Positions 1-8,945 are shown, counted from the first letter of the stretch. The stretch: DNA of 64,000 nt from Legionella shakespearei DSM 23087 (GCF_000373765.1 NZ_KB892426.1:1-64000); one strand, 5' to 3'. A program made the numbers and translations. The notes: generated from the letters alone by a model not told the origin.

Positions 1-33
1 CCGGGCTACAGTGGTTTTGTGCTTCAGCAAAAG

Positions 34-126
34 TTCCGCTCCCTCACGGTCGCGGCTCGGTATTCGTGCGTTTGCAGATACTTCATCGTGCAGCGGAAAC
101 CGAGCCGCGACCGTTAGGAAGCGGAA
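34..126. repeat. Family A palindromic repeat (copy A1)
   Basis: Two roughly 32-bp arms (TTCCGCTccCTcACGGTCGC type and its reverse complement ending GGAAGCGGAA) flank a spacer of about 30 bases. The same arms recur near 3817, 27079, 39207 and 54876 and, fused to another repeat, near 20711. The bases before it (1-9, CCGGGCTAC) are the tail of a family C unit. No gene lies in 1-147. Confidence 0.85.
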
Positions 127-147
127 CAGTTATACTGGCACGTACTT

Positions 148-1812
148 TCATGCTGACGTACTCAATACCTCCTCTGTGCTTTCCTCTTCATCGCTTATGT
201 CATCAAGCTCTTCTGACGGAGGGGTTTCAGGTCTTTTAGGTGGCTTTTTATGGCTTATAAAGGGCGAATCAGAGAGTGAGACGGTTTCGATTTCTCGGGC
301 TTGTTTTAAAGCCTCGGCTGCCCGCTCTTTAGAATCTTTAATAGAAGAAATCAGTCTGTCTCGCAGGGCTTCGTCCTTTTTTATCTGTGCTTCAAGATTG
401 GGGATAGTTACTGTCTGCAGCGTTTTCAAGCTTTGAGAATTACGTCCCATGGCGTTTTGATTTTTTTCAATAGTCTGTAAATTACTTTTAAGTGCTGACT
501 CATTAGATGAGGCTTTCACTGTATACACTATAGCCGCAATTCCCATACCCAGGGTCGTCAGAAGCAACAAGGCAGGTGGAATCGATACCAGTGAATAGAG
601 CAAAGCCGGGGCAATGAAAAAGGGAATGGTGCCGCTTAAAGTAAGAATAAAAGGGATGGCAAATAAAAAGGTCAGTCCCGCCAATAACCAGGTTGGAGTA
701 CCTAAACTGTCTTTCCAGCCGCTGTTATGAGCCAATGCTGTTTTAAGCTCAACATTTTCTGCACGTAACTTTTGATTCGCTGTCGTCAACCCCGGATTAC
801 TGTTTTGCAATGACTGTAATCTCTTGTTGCATTCCTGCAATTTAACAATCTGGGCACTTATTGATTGTCTTTTCTTGTTAAGGCTGTCTTCGGAACTGGC
901 TGCCTGCTGTTCACATTCGAAGTGTTTTTTCATGAATTTTAAAGTGGCTCTGAGGGCAATAGCTTCCTGAACAGTGACTGCGTCTTCTGTGTTTTCCAGA
1001 TATTTGGGTAATTCGTCAAGAAAAAAAGGATAATTAATCTGCTCTGAATCCTGAATTAATTCAGCGCATTTTTTCTCAAGGGCATCGTATTGGGTTTCTA
1101 TACTCTTGGCCAGCAAAACCCGATTCCTTTGAGACAAGGTATCTTCAACTCCCTCTCCTGAGTTCTGATAACCCACACCGGCCTGAGCCCGTCTTGAACG
1201 AACATGGCGCCGATCTTTTCGATCTTCGGTGCGGGTTTCTATTTCCTTAAGCTTGGTTTCAATAGAATTTCGTTCCACATAAAGCGAACGTATTTTATCC
1301 TGATAATCCATCAGAGAGGTTCTTGCCCGCTCAACGGCGCGTTCGTGTTCTTCGAGTTTTGATGCAGATGATTTTTTTACCCCAGCTTTGACGGGATGTT
1401 GTGTTACTTCAACATTGGGCCTTGAGGCAAGCAGACGAGCCAGTTTACGTTCCTGTAAGCGGCAATCGGCTTCATAAGTTTTTAGTTTGCCTGGGATATG
1501 ATCTAATTCACGCTTTAACCGTTTTTTTGATTCATCTTCTTTAATTTCTTCTGTTTCATCACGCTCTTTTTGCTTTTTATCTTCAGCCATTTGATTCTTG
1601 TAAGCCTGCGCTTCCAGGGCAGTTTTCACCTTGGCTTTATTTTTTTCTTTAGCTTCAGTTAAAAGGGCGGTGATGCTTACGTGCACCTGAGGAATAGGCG
1701 CTTTACTGAGCAAGAGTGTTTTGAGCTCGGAAAAAGACAGGGCACTGGAAGAAAGGTATTTATTGATGTGTTCCGTCACCAGTTCAGGCAGGTTGTAGTT
1801 GGCCAAAAGCAT
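148..1812 (-). CDS. Coiled-coil protein with a membrane hairpin, candidate Dot/Icm effector
   Basis: I do not recognise a named family. The 554-aa product has a long charged N-terminal half rich in Lys, Glu, Arg and Gln with heptad-like spacing (about residues 45-330). A strongly hydrophobic stretch follows at about 365-430, long enough for two membrane passes, then a second helical segment. The extreme C-terminus is very acidic (SEELDDISDEEESTEEV), resembling the glutamate-rich E-block of Dot/Icm substrates. The start is taken at ATG 1812 rather than the upstream in-frame GTG at 1818 because GGGAG sits five bases before that ATG. The neighbour on the same strand, 50 bp upstream, is another candidate effector. 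Known: several Legionella effectors combine coiled coils with membrane hairpins and act on vesicle traffic. Inferred: this one is translocated. Confidence 0.7.
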   Translation of the reverse strand: MLLANYNLPELVTEHINKYLSSSALSFSELKTLLLSKAPIPQVHVSITALLTEAKEKNKAKVKTALEAQAYKNQMAEDKKQKERDETEEIKEDESKKRLKRELDHIPGKLKTYEADCRLQERKLARLLASRPNVEVTQHPVKAGVKKSSASKLEEHERAVERARTSLMDYQDKIRSLYVERNSIETKLKEIETRTEDRKDRRHVRSRRAQAGVGYQNSGEGVEDTLSQRNRVLLAKSIETQYDALEKKCAELIQDSEQINYPFFLDELPKYLENTEDAVTVQEAIALRATLKFMKKHFECEQQAASSEDSLNKKRQSISAQIVKLQECNKRLQSLQNSNPGLTTANQKLRAENVELKTALAHNSGWKDSLGTPTWLLAGLTFLFAIPFILTLSGTIPFFIAPALLYSLVSIPPALLLLTTLGMGIAAIVYTVKASSNESALKSNLQTIEKNQNAMGRNSQSLKTLQTVTIPNLEAQIKKDEALRDRLISSIKDSKERAAEALKQAREIETVSLSDSPFISHKKPPKRPETPPSEELDDISDEEESTEEVLSTSA

Positions 1813-1861
1813 AATCACTCCCGATTATTCATTTAAATCGATGTTAGAATACTTTGAGCTG

Positions 1862-3742
1862 TCAGGCAACAACCGGGCAATTATTATATTGAGAGGCTAA
1901 TTCGACGACATCATCGCAGAGTTGATTTCTTTCTCTGGCAAAAAATCCTGCTTTGGCAGTAGCCAGGCCTTTACTCACAAGGGGCTGGGAATAACCTAAA
2001 GAGGGCAGGTAAAGTAAGGCACCAAGTAACAGCTCCATCAAACCACCAATAACATGTAAGAGCGGATGGTTAATGCGTAATTCACTGGCCAGATTTTGAT
2101 AGTCTGTTATTGCATCTGGTTGGGGTTTATCTTCTAGCATGCGAGCGGTTCGGGATACCACTTCCAGCAACAGACGTTGTCCGCTGAATTGCTGTTGTTC
2201 CCTGATTTGAGCTATTAATCGCAGGCCTGTTGTTTTAATCTGCTCTTGCTCCCGTGGCAAAGTGGCAAACTGTTTTTCACATTGTTCCAGTCTGATAGGA
2301 AGTAGTTGCTCCACACGAGAATGAGGACAATTCATATCACGCCAGTAAATTAACCATGATGTTCTTTTATCGGCGAATAATACATCATATTGGGCATTAA
2401 CCAGAGTGTCGACGGCATTCCAGATGATGTTGTGGTGAAAATTCATCCCGCGTCCTTTCACTGTTGCCGCTCCTGCGTGCAAGGCTCTTTCAAATTCAGC
2501 GTGTTGCATAGGCTGATCTAATTGAAACGATTTGAATAAATTATAATAAACAGAAGAGAGCATTCCGCGGTCTATTGCATCTTTACATGAAAAATTATAG
2601 CTGAGGTCAGGATTATCCTGGCTTAGTTTTTCTATAATAAAATCGGTTAGTTCGAATTTAATAAAATGCAGCCAGATAGCCTGCTTTTGTGCAGTGGATA
2701 TTGTTTGATTTTCTTGTGCTCCCATGAGGTCAAAGCTGTTTTTCAGTAATGCTTTTATAATTGCTGATTCCTCTGCGGCATCAGTAAACAAGAGATTTTT
2801 TATCGCAGGGCTGATGTAAAAATCTGAAATACCACTGGGGTGCCTGTTTCCCTGGGCTACACGGAACAACTCCTCAAATACATCAGAGCACGATAATTGA
2901 TCACCTGTTTGCTCGTAATGATGCGCGCCCATCAACGATTGGCTGGCCGGAAGAGTAATGACTGCAACTTTTAGTGTTGGGTCTTTTTCAAGCTCATGCA
3001 GCGCCAGACTCATTTGCTTTTCTTTAAAGCCTGGCAGATCAAAGAAATGCTCTCTATCCAAACCTAAATTGTTAAAATAAATATGGCAAAGGGATTGTTC
3101 CTGGGGATGATTTTGGGCATTGATTCTCAGCCAGTGTCTGAAAAGAGGACTGATACTCACTACATCCTGATGGCGCTGAGCCTGGGTACTGAAGCGGTAT
3201 TCAACAGGAGCCGTTGCTTCTTTATAGGTGAAGTTCTTTAATGAAGGCAGATTGGTATCATGTTGGGGGTGAAATTCGGAAGAAAATAGTCCCCCTATAC
3301 GGTTCCAGAGACTCTCTGCCTTTTCCGGCGACAGCTGATTTACAGTTTCTGCTCCGTCAGTCAGAGCCTGGGCAATCATCTTGTGTGCATCTGTATGTAG
3401 TGGCCGGGTTTGGGCAAGAATCCGATTAATCCATCCGGTATCTTCCAGGATATGGTTGTTATTATGATAAATGGCAAAAAGTAACTCATCGAGAAGGTGC
3501 AGGTGCTGCGGATCAACGGAGTCAATCTGTGCATCAAGGTAGTTGATAATGGATGAATAAAGCGTTCCGTAAGGGAATTGGGGATTGTATTCGTTGTCCA
3601 GATTGAATAAGGGTTCAAGTTGCGGAAGCAATGCCACAATGTCATTATTAACGAATGGTTTTAATTGCAGCAGGTAGGCATGGCAATTCTGATTGTGCAC
3701 CATGTCGCTGGTTATTTTACTATTACATTCTTTCTGGAACAT
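1862..3742 (-). CDS. Candidate phosphoinositide phosphatase effector (CX5R motif)
   Basis: The 626-aa protein has no signal peptide. Its most telling feature is C386-K-D-A-I-D-R392, a CX5R active-site loop very like the CKSGKDR loop of the type III effectors IpgD and SopB. The Legionella phosphatases SidF and SidP also use a CX5R motif. About 45 residues later comes a conserved-looking stretch with GRGMNFHHN, rich in Arg, His and Asn. A hydrophobic segment (LLGALLYLPSLGY) lies near the C-terminus and could touch membrane. The start at 3742 has AGGAT upstream. A gap of about 50 bp separates it from the downstream coiled-coil gene, so the two may be co-transcribed. Function is inferred from the motif; the overall fold cannot be confirmed by eye. 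Confidence 0.6.
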   Translation of the reverse strand: MFQKECNSKITSDMVHNQNCHAYLLQLKPFVNNDIVALLPQLEPLFNLDNEYNPQFPYGTLYSSIINYLDAQIDSVDPQHLHLLDELLFAIYHNNNHILEDTGWINRILAQTRPLHTDAHKMIAQALTDGAETVNQLSPEKAESLWNRIGGLFSSEFHPQHDTNLPSLKNFTYKEATAPVEYRFSTQAQRHQDVVSISPLFRHWLRINAQNHPQEQSLCHIYFNNLGLDREHFFDLPGFKEKQMSLALHELEKDPTLKVAVITLPASQSLMGAHHYEQTGDQLSCSDVFEELFRVAQGNRHPSGISDFYISPAIKNLLFTDAAEESAIIKALLKNSFDLMGAQENQTISTAQKQAIWLHFIKFELTDFIIEKLSQDNPDLSYNFSCKDAIDRGMLSSVYYNLFKSFQLDQPMQHAEFERALHAGAATVKGRGMNFHHNIIWNAVDTLVNAQYDVLFADKRTSWLIYWRDMNCPHSRVEQLLPIRLEQCEKQFATLPREQEQIKTTGLRLIAQIREQQQFSGQRLLLEVVSRTARMLEDKPQPDAITDYQNLASELRINHPLLHVIGGLMELLLGALLYLPSLGYSQPLVSKGLATAKAGFFARERNQLCDDVVELASQYNNCPVVA

Positions 3743-3816
3743 CGTAAAAACATCCTGATCTAATGTTGGTCAATATTTTAACAGGTATGACTCTAAAAAG
3801 TAAAGATCTTTGATAT

Positions 3817-3926
3817 AACAAAAATTCCGCTTCCTGACGGTCGCGGCTCGGTTTCCGTGTGTTCGTATCAGCTATGTCCTATACCAGAAAACCGAGCCGC
3901 GACCGTCAGGAAGCGGAATTTTTGTT
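3817..3926. repeat. Family A palindromic repeat (copy A2, most symmetric)
   Basis: The arms begin AACAAAAATTCCGCTTCCTG and end with the exact complement, about 40 bp each, including an outer A/T-rich tip. Transcribed, it would form a long hairpin ending in T-rich sequence on either strand. It lies between a minus-strand and a plus-strand gene. Confidence 0.9.
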
Positions 3927-4069
3927 GTCTGTATTAGCGGAACGTAATACAGGACTGAAATGGTAATTTCCCGGATTACGCTTTGACAATACGGGTACTA
4001 ATTTAAATGGAAATGGTGCTGTTAGCCCATTATAATGTCCCTTTTTATCTGCAGGAAAAGGATTTAACA

Positions 4070-4786
4070 ATGGGTAAGCAATTTGATTTTAGTGCATGTC
4101 ATCCTGAATGGAAGGCCATGCTGGAAACAGCTGTCGAGAAGATGGATAAGAGCTATATAGATAAATTACTCGCAGCTACTGACTGGCTTCCCGGGCTCGA
4201 CACTGTCTTTGCAGCATTCAGCTTGCCGCTGTCTCAAACACAATACGTCCTTTTTGGCGAGTCTCCTTACCCACGTAGTCAATCAGCAAATGGCTATGCC
4301 TTTTGGGATAATGCTGTTGGTTCCCTTTGGAGTCCGCAGGGGTTTAGCAAACCAGTGAACAGGGCAACTTCATTACGCAACTGGCTTAAAATGTTATTAG
4401 TAGCCAGAGGCAGTTTAAATTCAGACACCTCACAGCAAGCCATAGCTCAAATAGATAACTCTGCTTTGGTGCAAACTGCCGAAGATTTTTTTGGTGGCAT
4501 GATGAACAAAGGGATTTTACTGTTAAATGCCTGTCTGATTTATGAAGAAGGGAAAATTCCCTATCATGCCCGACATTGGAAGCCCTTTATGCAAAGCCTG
4601 CTGGAGCAGCTTGCAGAAATTAAGCCTGAAGTGCAATTGATTTTATTAGGCAAGATTGCTGAAGCAGTTCCTCAGGATAAATTACCAGTAGGGCTGGCAG
4701 TTGAGCATCCATATAATGTAAGCTTCATTACCAATCAAGCAGTTATTGAATTCTTTCAACCTTTGGATTTATTGTCATATGCCTAA
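4070..4786 (+). CDS. Uracil-DNA-glycosylase superfamily protein with altered catalytic motif
   Basis: The 238-aa product aligns by eye with Ung. The motif A region reads GESPYP followed by NGYAF, where Ung has GQDPYH followed by HGLAF. MNKGILLLN matches RQGVLLLN, and HPYNVS sits where Ung has HPSPLS. The general base Asp of GQDPYH is Ser here and the next His is Pro, so classical uracil excision is doubtful, although the motif Tyr and the substrate-binding Asn are kept. Start 4070 is chosen over the longer in-frame ATG at 4007 because AGGAAAAGG lies nine bases upstream. The stop overlaps the ubiG start by eight bases, so the pair is probably translationally coupled. It may be a repurposed DNA-binding or pseudo-enzyme member. 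Confidence 0.7.
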   Translation: MGKQFDFSACHPEWKAMLETAVEKMDKSYIDKLLAATDWLPGLDTVFAAFSLPLSQTQYVLFGESPYPRSQSANGYAFWDNAVGSLWSPQGFSKPVNRATSLRNWLKMLLVARGSLNSDTSQQAIAQIDNSALVQTAEDFFGGMMNKGILLLNACLIYEEGKIPYHARHWKPFMQSLLEQLAEIKPEVQLILLGKIAEAVPQDKLPVGLAVEHPYNVSFITNQAVIEFFQPLDLLSYA

Positions 4787-5471
4787 TATCGTATCAACTA
4801 TAGATGAGCAGGAAGTTAATAAATTTGCCCAGCATGCGGCGCAGTGGTGGGATAAACAAGGACCTCTCAAAACCTTGCATGATATTAACGACGCACGTCT
4901 TGATTTCATCAGCAGCCAAGGTCCTTTGTCTGGGCTAAAGGTGCTGGATGTGGGTTGTGGCGGCGGGATCCTATGTGAAGCCATGGCGAAACGTGGTGCA
5001 GAGGTTACCGGAATAGATGCTGAAGGGAGTGCCATTCTGGTGGCTCGGGAGCATGCGCTAAGCAGTCATTTGCAAATAGAGTACGTGAATTCGCCCATTG
5101 AACAATACGAGCATTCAGGTTTTGACATCATAACCTGCATGGAAATGCTGGAACATGTGCACCATCCTGAATTGGTTTTAGAGCATTGCAGAAGATTGCT
5201 CAAACCAGGCGGATTTCTCTTTTTATCTACGATAAGCCGGACTATGAAAGCTTATGCCGGAGCTATTGTGCTCGCCGAGTATGTGCTTAATTTATTGCCC
5301 AGACAAACTCATGATTATGATAAATTTATAAAGCCCAGCGAGTTAGTTGCAATGGCACGTGCTTATGATTTCAATCTCGTTGATATGAGTGGTTTACATT
5401 ACAACCCGGTGTTGAGAACCGCGTCTTTGAATAATGATGTCAGTGTGAATTATTTATTGGCTTTATCGTAG
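4779..5471 (+). CDS. ubiG: Ubiquinone biosynthesis O-methyltransferase UbiG
   Basis: UbiG performs both O-methylations of the ubiquinone ring using S-adenosylmethionine. The 230-aa protein (E. coli 240) opens with the family-typical STIDEQEVNKFAQHA...WWD block. It carries the SAM motif VLDVGCGGGILCEAMA at about residues 50-65, then MEMLEHV and FLFLSTISRT. The start at 4779 gives the normal N-terminus; a longer frame from 4746 would add residues encoded inside the upstream gene. It overlaps the end of the glycosylase-like gene by eight bases. No clear terminator follows. Confidence 0.95.
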   Translation: MPNIVSTIDEQEVNKFAQHAAQWWDKQGPLKTLHDINDARLDFISSQGPLSGLKVLDVGCGGGILCEAMAKRGAEVTGIDAEGSAILVAREHALSSHLQIEYVNSPIEQYEHSGFDIITCMEMLEHVHHPELVLEHCRRLLKPGGFLFLSTISRTMKAYAGAIVLAEYVLNLLPRQTHDYDKFIKPSELVAMARAYDFNLVDMSGLHYNPVLRTASLNNDVSVNYLLALS

Positions 5472-5589
5472 TCAGTCAACTTAAAAAAAGACTAAATTAT
5501 TTGCGAATTGTCTAGGGTAAAGCTAAGGCTCGAAACTTAAAATGTGGCACGGACAGTCCCCTCGCCTAAATTGATTAACACTCGGAACT

Positions 5590-5763
5590 ATGCAGGATCG
5601 CCTTCCCTCTCCGGGGGAAGGTGCCCGAGAGGGCGGATGGGGGGATCAAAAGGAGTCTTTTATCAATAGGTCATGTTGTTTGGATCTTTTGCATTTCATG
5701 AGTGTTTTTTTGATCCCCCCACCCGCCCTGTCGGGCACCCTCCCCCGGAGGTGGAGGGGCTAC
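5590..5763. repeat. Family F palindromic repeat (copy F1)
   Basis: The left arm contains GGGGGAAGGTGCCCGAGAGG and GGATGGGGGGATCAAAA. The right arm contains TTTGATCCCCCCACCCGCC and GTCGGGCACCCTCCCCCGG. The arms are separated by about 50 variable bases. Copies F2 (38.3 kb) and F3 (60.2 kb) lie in the opposite orientation. It fills most of the 349-bp gap between ubiG and the ProQ-like gene; nothing else is seen there. Confidence 0.85.
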
Positions 5764-5820
5764 TAACTGGGCAATTTGCCAAGAATTAAGAAGGCATTGT
5801 GATGCGACAAAAACTCTGCT

Positions 5821-6180
5821 TTAAACCGCATCTTTCTTTTTATTATACCGTTCCTGATAACGTTGATGCGCGTATTTGGCTTGTTCTTCGTTAACCTCAT
5901 CTACCTCATTACCATAAATATCTACCCGTGCAGCACCGGGCTTCTGGCAATTTAAATAGGCAGGCGAGGCACTGTAATAGCTCAAGCCTTCTCGCAACGA
6001 TTTTTTACTGAAAGGAGGAGTATCAAGACGTTCGTAAAAATCAATAATATCATCAAATATTCCGATCTTAAGCGGCTTAACCTGATTTCCCTTTTTGAAA
6101 AAGGCATTGGGAAAATGCTCAATAAGCCAATCTATAATTTGCAGCTTATCTTTTTTAACCGGATTTATTTGTTGGGACAT
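5821..6180 (-). CDS. Small ProQ/FinO-domain RNA-binding protein
   Basis: ProQ/FinO proteins bind structured RNAs and act as RNA chaperones. The 119-aa product is almost only the domain: a KLQIIDWLIEHFPNAF opening, PLKIGIFDDI, an REGLSYYSASPAYL core, then GAARVDIYGNEVDEV and a short basic tail. It lacks the long linker and C-terminal domain of E. coli ProQ. Longer in-frame starts exist (to 6243), but the added residues do not look like ProQ; neither start has a strong ribosome-binding site, so the start is uncertain. Known: Legionella uses a related FinO-domain protein, RocC, to repress competence genes. Whether this is RocC or a paralogue cannot be decided here. Confidence 0.85.
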   Translation of the reverse strand: MSQQINPVKKDKLQIIDWLIEHFPNAFFKKGNQVKPLKIGIFDDIIDFYERLDTPPFSKKSLREGLSYYSASPAYLNCQKPGAARVDIYGNEVDEVNEEQAKYAHQRYQERYNKKKDAV

Positions 6181-6334
6181 AGAGTTACTCAAATACATTA
6201 AATCAAATTGACAATAAACTAACATATATTGCGACATATTCAAATATCAATTTATCTCAGGGTGAGGTCACTGCCAGTAAGATGATGCAATAATCCGCCG
6301 TCCGGAGCGAAGTCGATCCGTAATAGCACAGTGC

Positions 6335-6370
6335 GTAGCCCGGTCTGCTTGCAGCCGGGATCGAAGTGGC
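6335..6370. repeat. Family C unit (GTAGCCCGG / CCGGGAT)
   Basis: A short imperfect palindrome built on GTAGCCCGGTCTGCTTGCAG and CCGGGATCGAAGTGGC. The same unit, or its complement, appears near 12009, 17092, 20880, 26950, 27199, 39079, 42610, 42833, 53270, 55235 and 57062. Confidence 0.85.
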
Positions 6371-6405
6371 ACTGTGTTAATCCAAGTGCAGACCATGCCA
6401 AATCT

Positions 6406-6444
6406 GGAAGATCCTTCGCGCAAAAAGACGCGCTCAGGACGACG
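6406..6444. repeat. Family B half-element
   Basis: A single right-hand arm of family B (ATCCTTCGCGCAAAAAGACG then CGCTCAGGACGACG), without its partner arm. It ends 12 bp before the stop codon of the F-box gene, so the repeat abuts the 3' end of that gene. Confidence 0.85.
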
Positions 6445-6455
6445 GAATTCAGCAG

Positions 6456-8759
6456 TCAGGGTGCTGGTGCAGTGAGCGTTACTGCCAGGGTATCAACAAA
6501 TTGCTGCAGTTGTTCTCTTAACAAGGAAAGCAAGTACGGATTCGGATTAATGTTATGGTCACTTAATCTGGCCAACATATTCCAGGTTTTGTCAGGAGCA
6601 TATTGTTTGCTTTTGTTATGAACATCAGGCTGCAATGATGCGATTAAGTCTTGCAGCGCATCTTTATTGGTACTATCTACATACTGAATCCATGACATAG
6701 ACCATTGTCCCAATAAATTTAGAGCCATTTCACTTTCATACTTATCTTCCCCGTTGATGATGTCCACTAATTTTTTTGCTATTGGGATAGCATGCGTGTC
6801 ATCCACTGGGCAATAGATTAACAAGTTTCCAAGATAAGGCTCTGGTTTTAGCTCTTGCCCAAGATTATTTTCCATCCAGTCAAAAAATTGAACAAAATCT
6901 GGATCGTCAAGCCTGGGCGTAAGGGGGACTAAAACTTCTTGTGCATGAAATGCGAGGTGATTTTCCTTCAGCAGATTACTTTGAATCAAAGTTATCAATC
7001 GGGAAGAAACGCCTCGTGTATTCAATCCAGACACGATAATGGTTAAAGCCTGTAATGCATCTGCTTTCATTCTGTCATCATCAAGTTCCAGAATATTCTG
7101 AATCCAGTCAAGAAAGCCATCAATTTGCTGGTCATTTAAGATCGGCATTAATGCCATTAATGTGTCTTTTGATCCATTCTTGAATAGGTACTCTGGATTC
7201 AGTAAATTATCCTGAATCAGGCTTAGAAGAGTAGGGGACAGGTGCACAGCCTTCAATCTCGGTGCAAGAGCTTCTAAAGCCTCTAATGCACTAATAGTTA
7301 CACTACTATGGTCAAGTTCCAGATTACTACGAATTGTATCAGTAAGCTCTGCTGTAATAAATTCTCCATTCAATCTTGGTGCAAGAGCTGTTAAAGCCTG
7401 TTGTGCACTAGTGCGCACATTAAAATTGCTGTGTCTCAGAGAAGCTTGAACCTGCCCAAAAAAAGTAGCTGTTATGAGCTTTCCGTCGAGATGCGAGCCT
7501 ATGGCGGCTAAAATTTGCAGTGCGTTGCGGACTTCATTATCCCCAAGATTGAGATTATCCTGAACCCAGGTAAGAAGAGTGGCAATGTGTTGTTCATTAA
7601 GTTTGGGTGCCAAAGCAGTTAAAGTTCTTTGTGCACTTAAACGCAGGCTGTCATTTTCATTATTCAGATGATCCTTAATTGAATCAATAAGAGAAAGGGG
7701 AATAGACTGTGCATCCAGCCTTGATGCAACAGCGGCCAGAGCTTCATGCGCGTTAATCTGTACCGCAGCATTCCAATGAGCAATATTAATCTGAATCCAA
7801 GTAAAAAATGTAGCGAGATGTGCATTAGGCAGTCTGATTGCAAGAGTGGTTAAAGCCTTTTGCACATCAATGTCTATATCCTCATAGGTCATTTTTTTTT
7901 GAATCCAGCCAAGAAAATTGGTGAGGTGTTCTTCCTGAAACCATGGTGTAATAATATCTAACGAATCGTGTATGTAATGGAAATCCTCATACCAGGATCC
8001 CCTATGCACTACAATTTCCTCATCCATCGTATCATCATCTTCATCATCTGACTCATACAGGCTTTCCAGTTCCTGTTGAATCCAGGTAAGAAGGAGAGTC
8101 AGATGTGAGCTTTCAAGTCTTGGTGCAATAAGTGCTAATGCCTTTGTTACGGCGTTGTACTGCTTGATGTATTCATTCTGGGGTTGGGATTCCAGTTTCT
8201 TTTGAATCAGAGCCAAAAGAAGAGGGAGATATCTGTCATCTATTTCTTTTGCCAGCTTGATTAAAGCCCGTCGTGCCTTACTGTTTCTGTTTATCAGATT
8301 GAAACTAATCCAGCTAATATGTGCAGTAAGTTCTGCTTCAGTCGAAATGGGCTTCGTCTGGACGGTTGCTGTTGCAGCATGGTGAAGCGGCAAATTGTTT
8401 TCATTCCGAGGGCTTTGAGCCTGAGAATGATCTGCCTGCAATCCATGCCCTGGTTTATTCATGAGGTATAGTCCCATTATTTGATGTCTTACACCCAGTC
8501 TGGCAAGAGCCCGACAGAATTCATTGTGTCTGCCAGCAAAAGGGAAAGGATATGCGCCGTGAGCCTGATCCCACGATTGGATTACCTTTTCCTGATAGCG
8601 CTTTGCTTCATTGTCTCTTTTCATAAAAAGAGAACGAATAACTGTTTCATTCTTTGCAGTAACTGAACCTGTTGTGACCATACGAAGCAGGGTCTCAGGG
8701 GGAAGTTTCAGGTAAATTTGAGTTAATACATCTTGAGGCAAAGAGAAAAAAGAGGTCAT
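6456..8759 (-). CDS. F-box plus HEAT-repeat protein, candidate effector
   Basis: The 767-aa protein begins with an F-box-like segment at about residues 5-45 (FFSLPQDVLTQIYLKLPPET then LLRMVTT). F-box segments dock on Skp1 of eukaryotic ubiquitin ligases. Most of the rest is tandem helical repeats of roughly 40 residues with a recurring core of the type ALTALAPRLN followed by LLTWIQ, typical of HEAT/ARM solenoids. A short acidic insert (YESDDEDDDTMDEE) lies near residue 240. The start is the ATG at 8759; the longer frame uses a TTG at 8768. Known: Legionella AnkB and LegU1 use F-boxes to recruit host SCF ligase. Inferred: the solenoid would be the substrate-binding part. Confidence 0.72.
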   Translation of the reverse strand: MTSFFSLPQDVLTQIYLKLPPETLLRMVTTGSVTAKNETVIRSLFMKRDNEAKRYQEKVIQSWDQAHGAYPFPFAGRHNEFCRALARLGVRHQIMGLYLMNKPGHGLQADHSQAQSPRNENNLPLHHAATATVQTKPISTEAELTAHISWISFNLINRNSKARRALIKLAKEIDDRYLPLLLALIQKKLESQPQNEYIKQYNAVTKALALIAPRLESSHLTLLLTWIQQELESLYESDDEDDDTMDEEIVVHRGSWYEDFHYIHDSLDIITPWFQEEHLTNFLGWIQKKMTYEDIDIDVQKALTTLAIRLPNAHLATFFTWIQINIAHWNAAVQINAHEALAAVASRLDAQSIPLSLIDSIKDHLNNENDSLRLSAQRTLTALAPKLNEQHIATLLTWVQDNLNLGDNEVRNALQILAAIGSHLDGKLITATFFGQVQASLRHSNFNVRTSAQQALTALAPRLNGEFITAELTDTIRSNLELDHSSVTISALEALEALAPRLKAVHLSPTLLSLIQDNLLNPEYLFKNGSKDTLMALMPILNDQQIDGFLDWIQNILELDDDRMKADALQALTIIVSGLNTRGVSSRLITLIQSNLLKENHLAFHAQEVLVPLTPRLDDPDFVQFFDWMENNLGQELKPEPYLGNLLIYCPVDDTHAIPIAKKLVDIINGEDKYESEMALNLLGQWSMSWIQYVDSTNKDALQDLIASLQPDVHNKSKQYAPDKTWNMLARLSDHNINPNPYLLSLLREQLQQFVDTLAVTLTAPAP

Positions 8760-8945
8760 ATTGAACAAATTCCATCACAATAAAAGGAGTACTGTAACAA
8801 AAAAAGGTTAACAAATTATTAGCTCATTTAAATCCAGAAAGGTCTTTATCCCATAAGTTCATCTTATTTAAAGAGAAGTCTAAGCAAAATATCTAAATAC
8901 TGTACTATAATTATAAAAAACATTCATAATTTGCCCGGAGGAATC

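Noticed and set aside
3376-3645. 89-codon minus-strand frame
   Set aside because: Shadow in another frame of the 626-aa CX5R protein.
3817-3926. Family A palindrome as a simple transcription terminator
   Set aside because: The T-rich tips could help termination, but the same element occurs in many contexts unrelated to gene ends, so a dedicated terminator is not supported.
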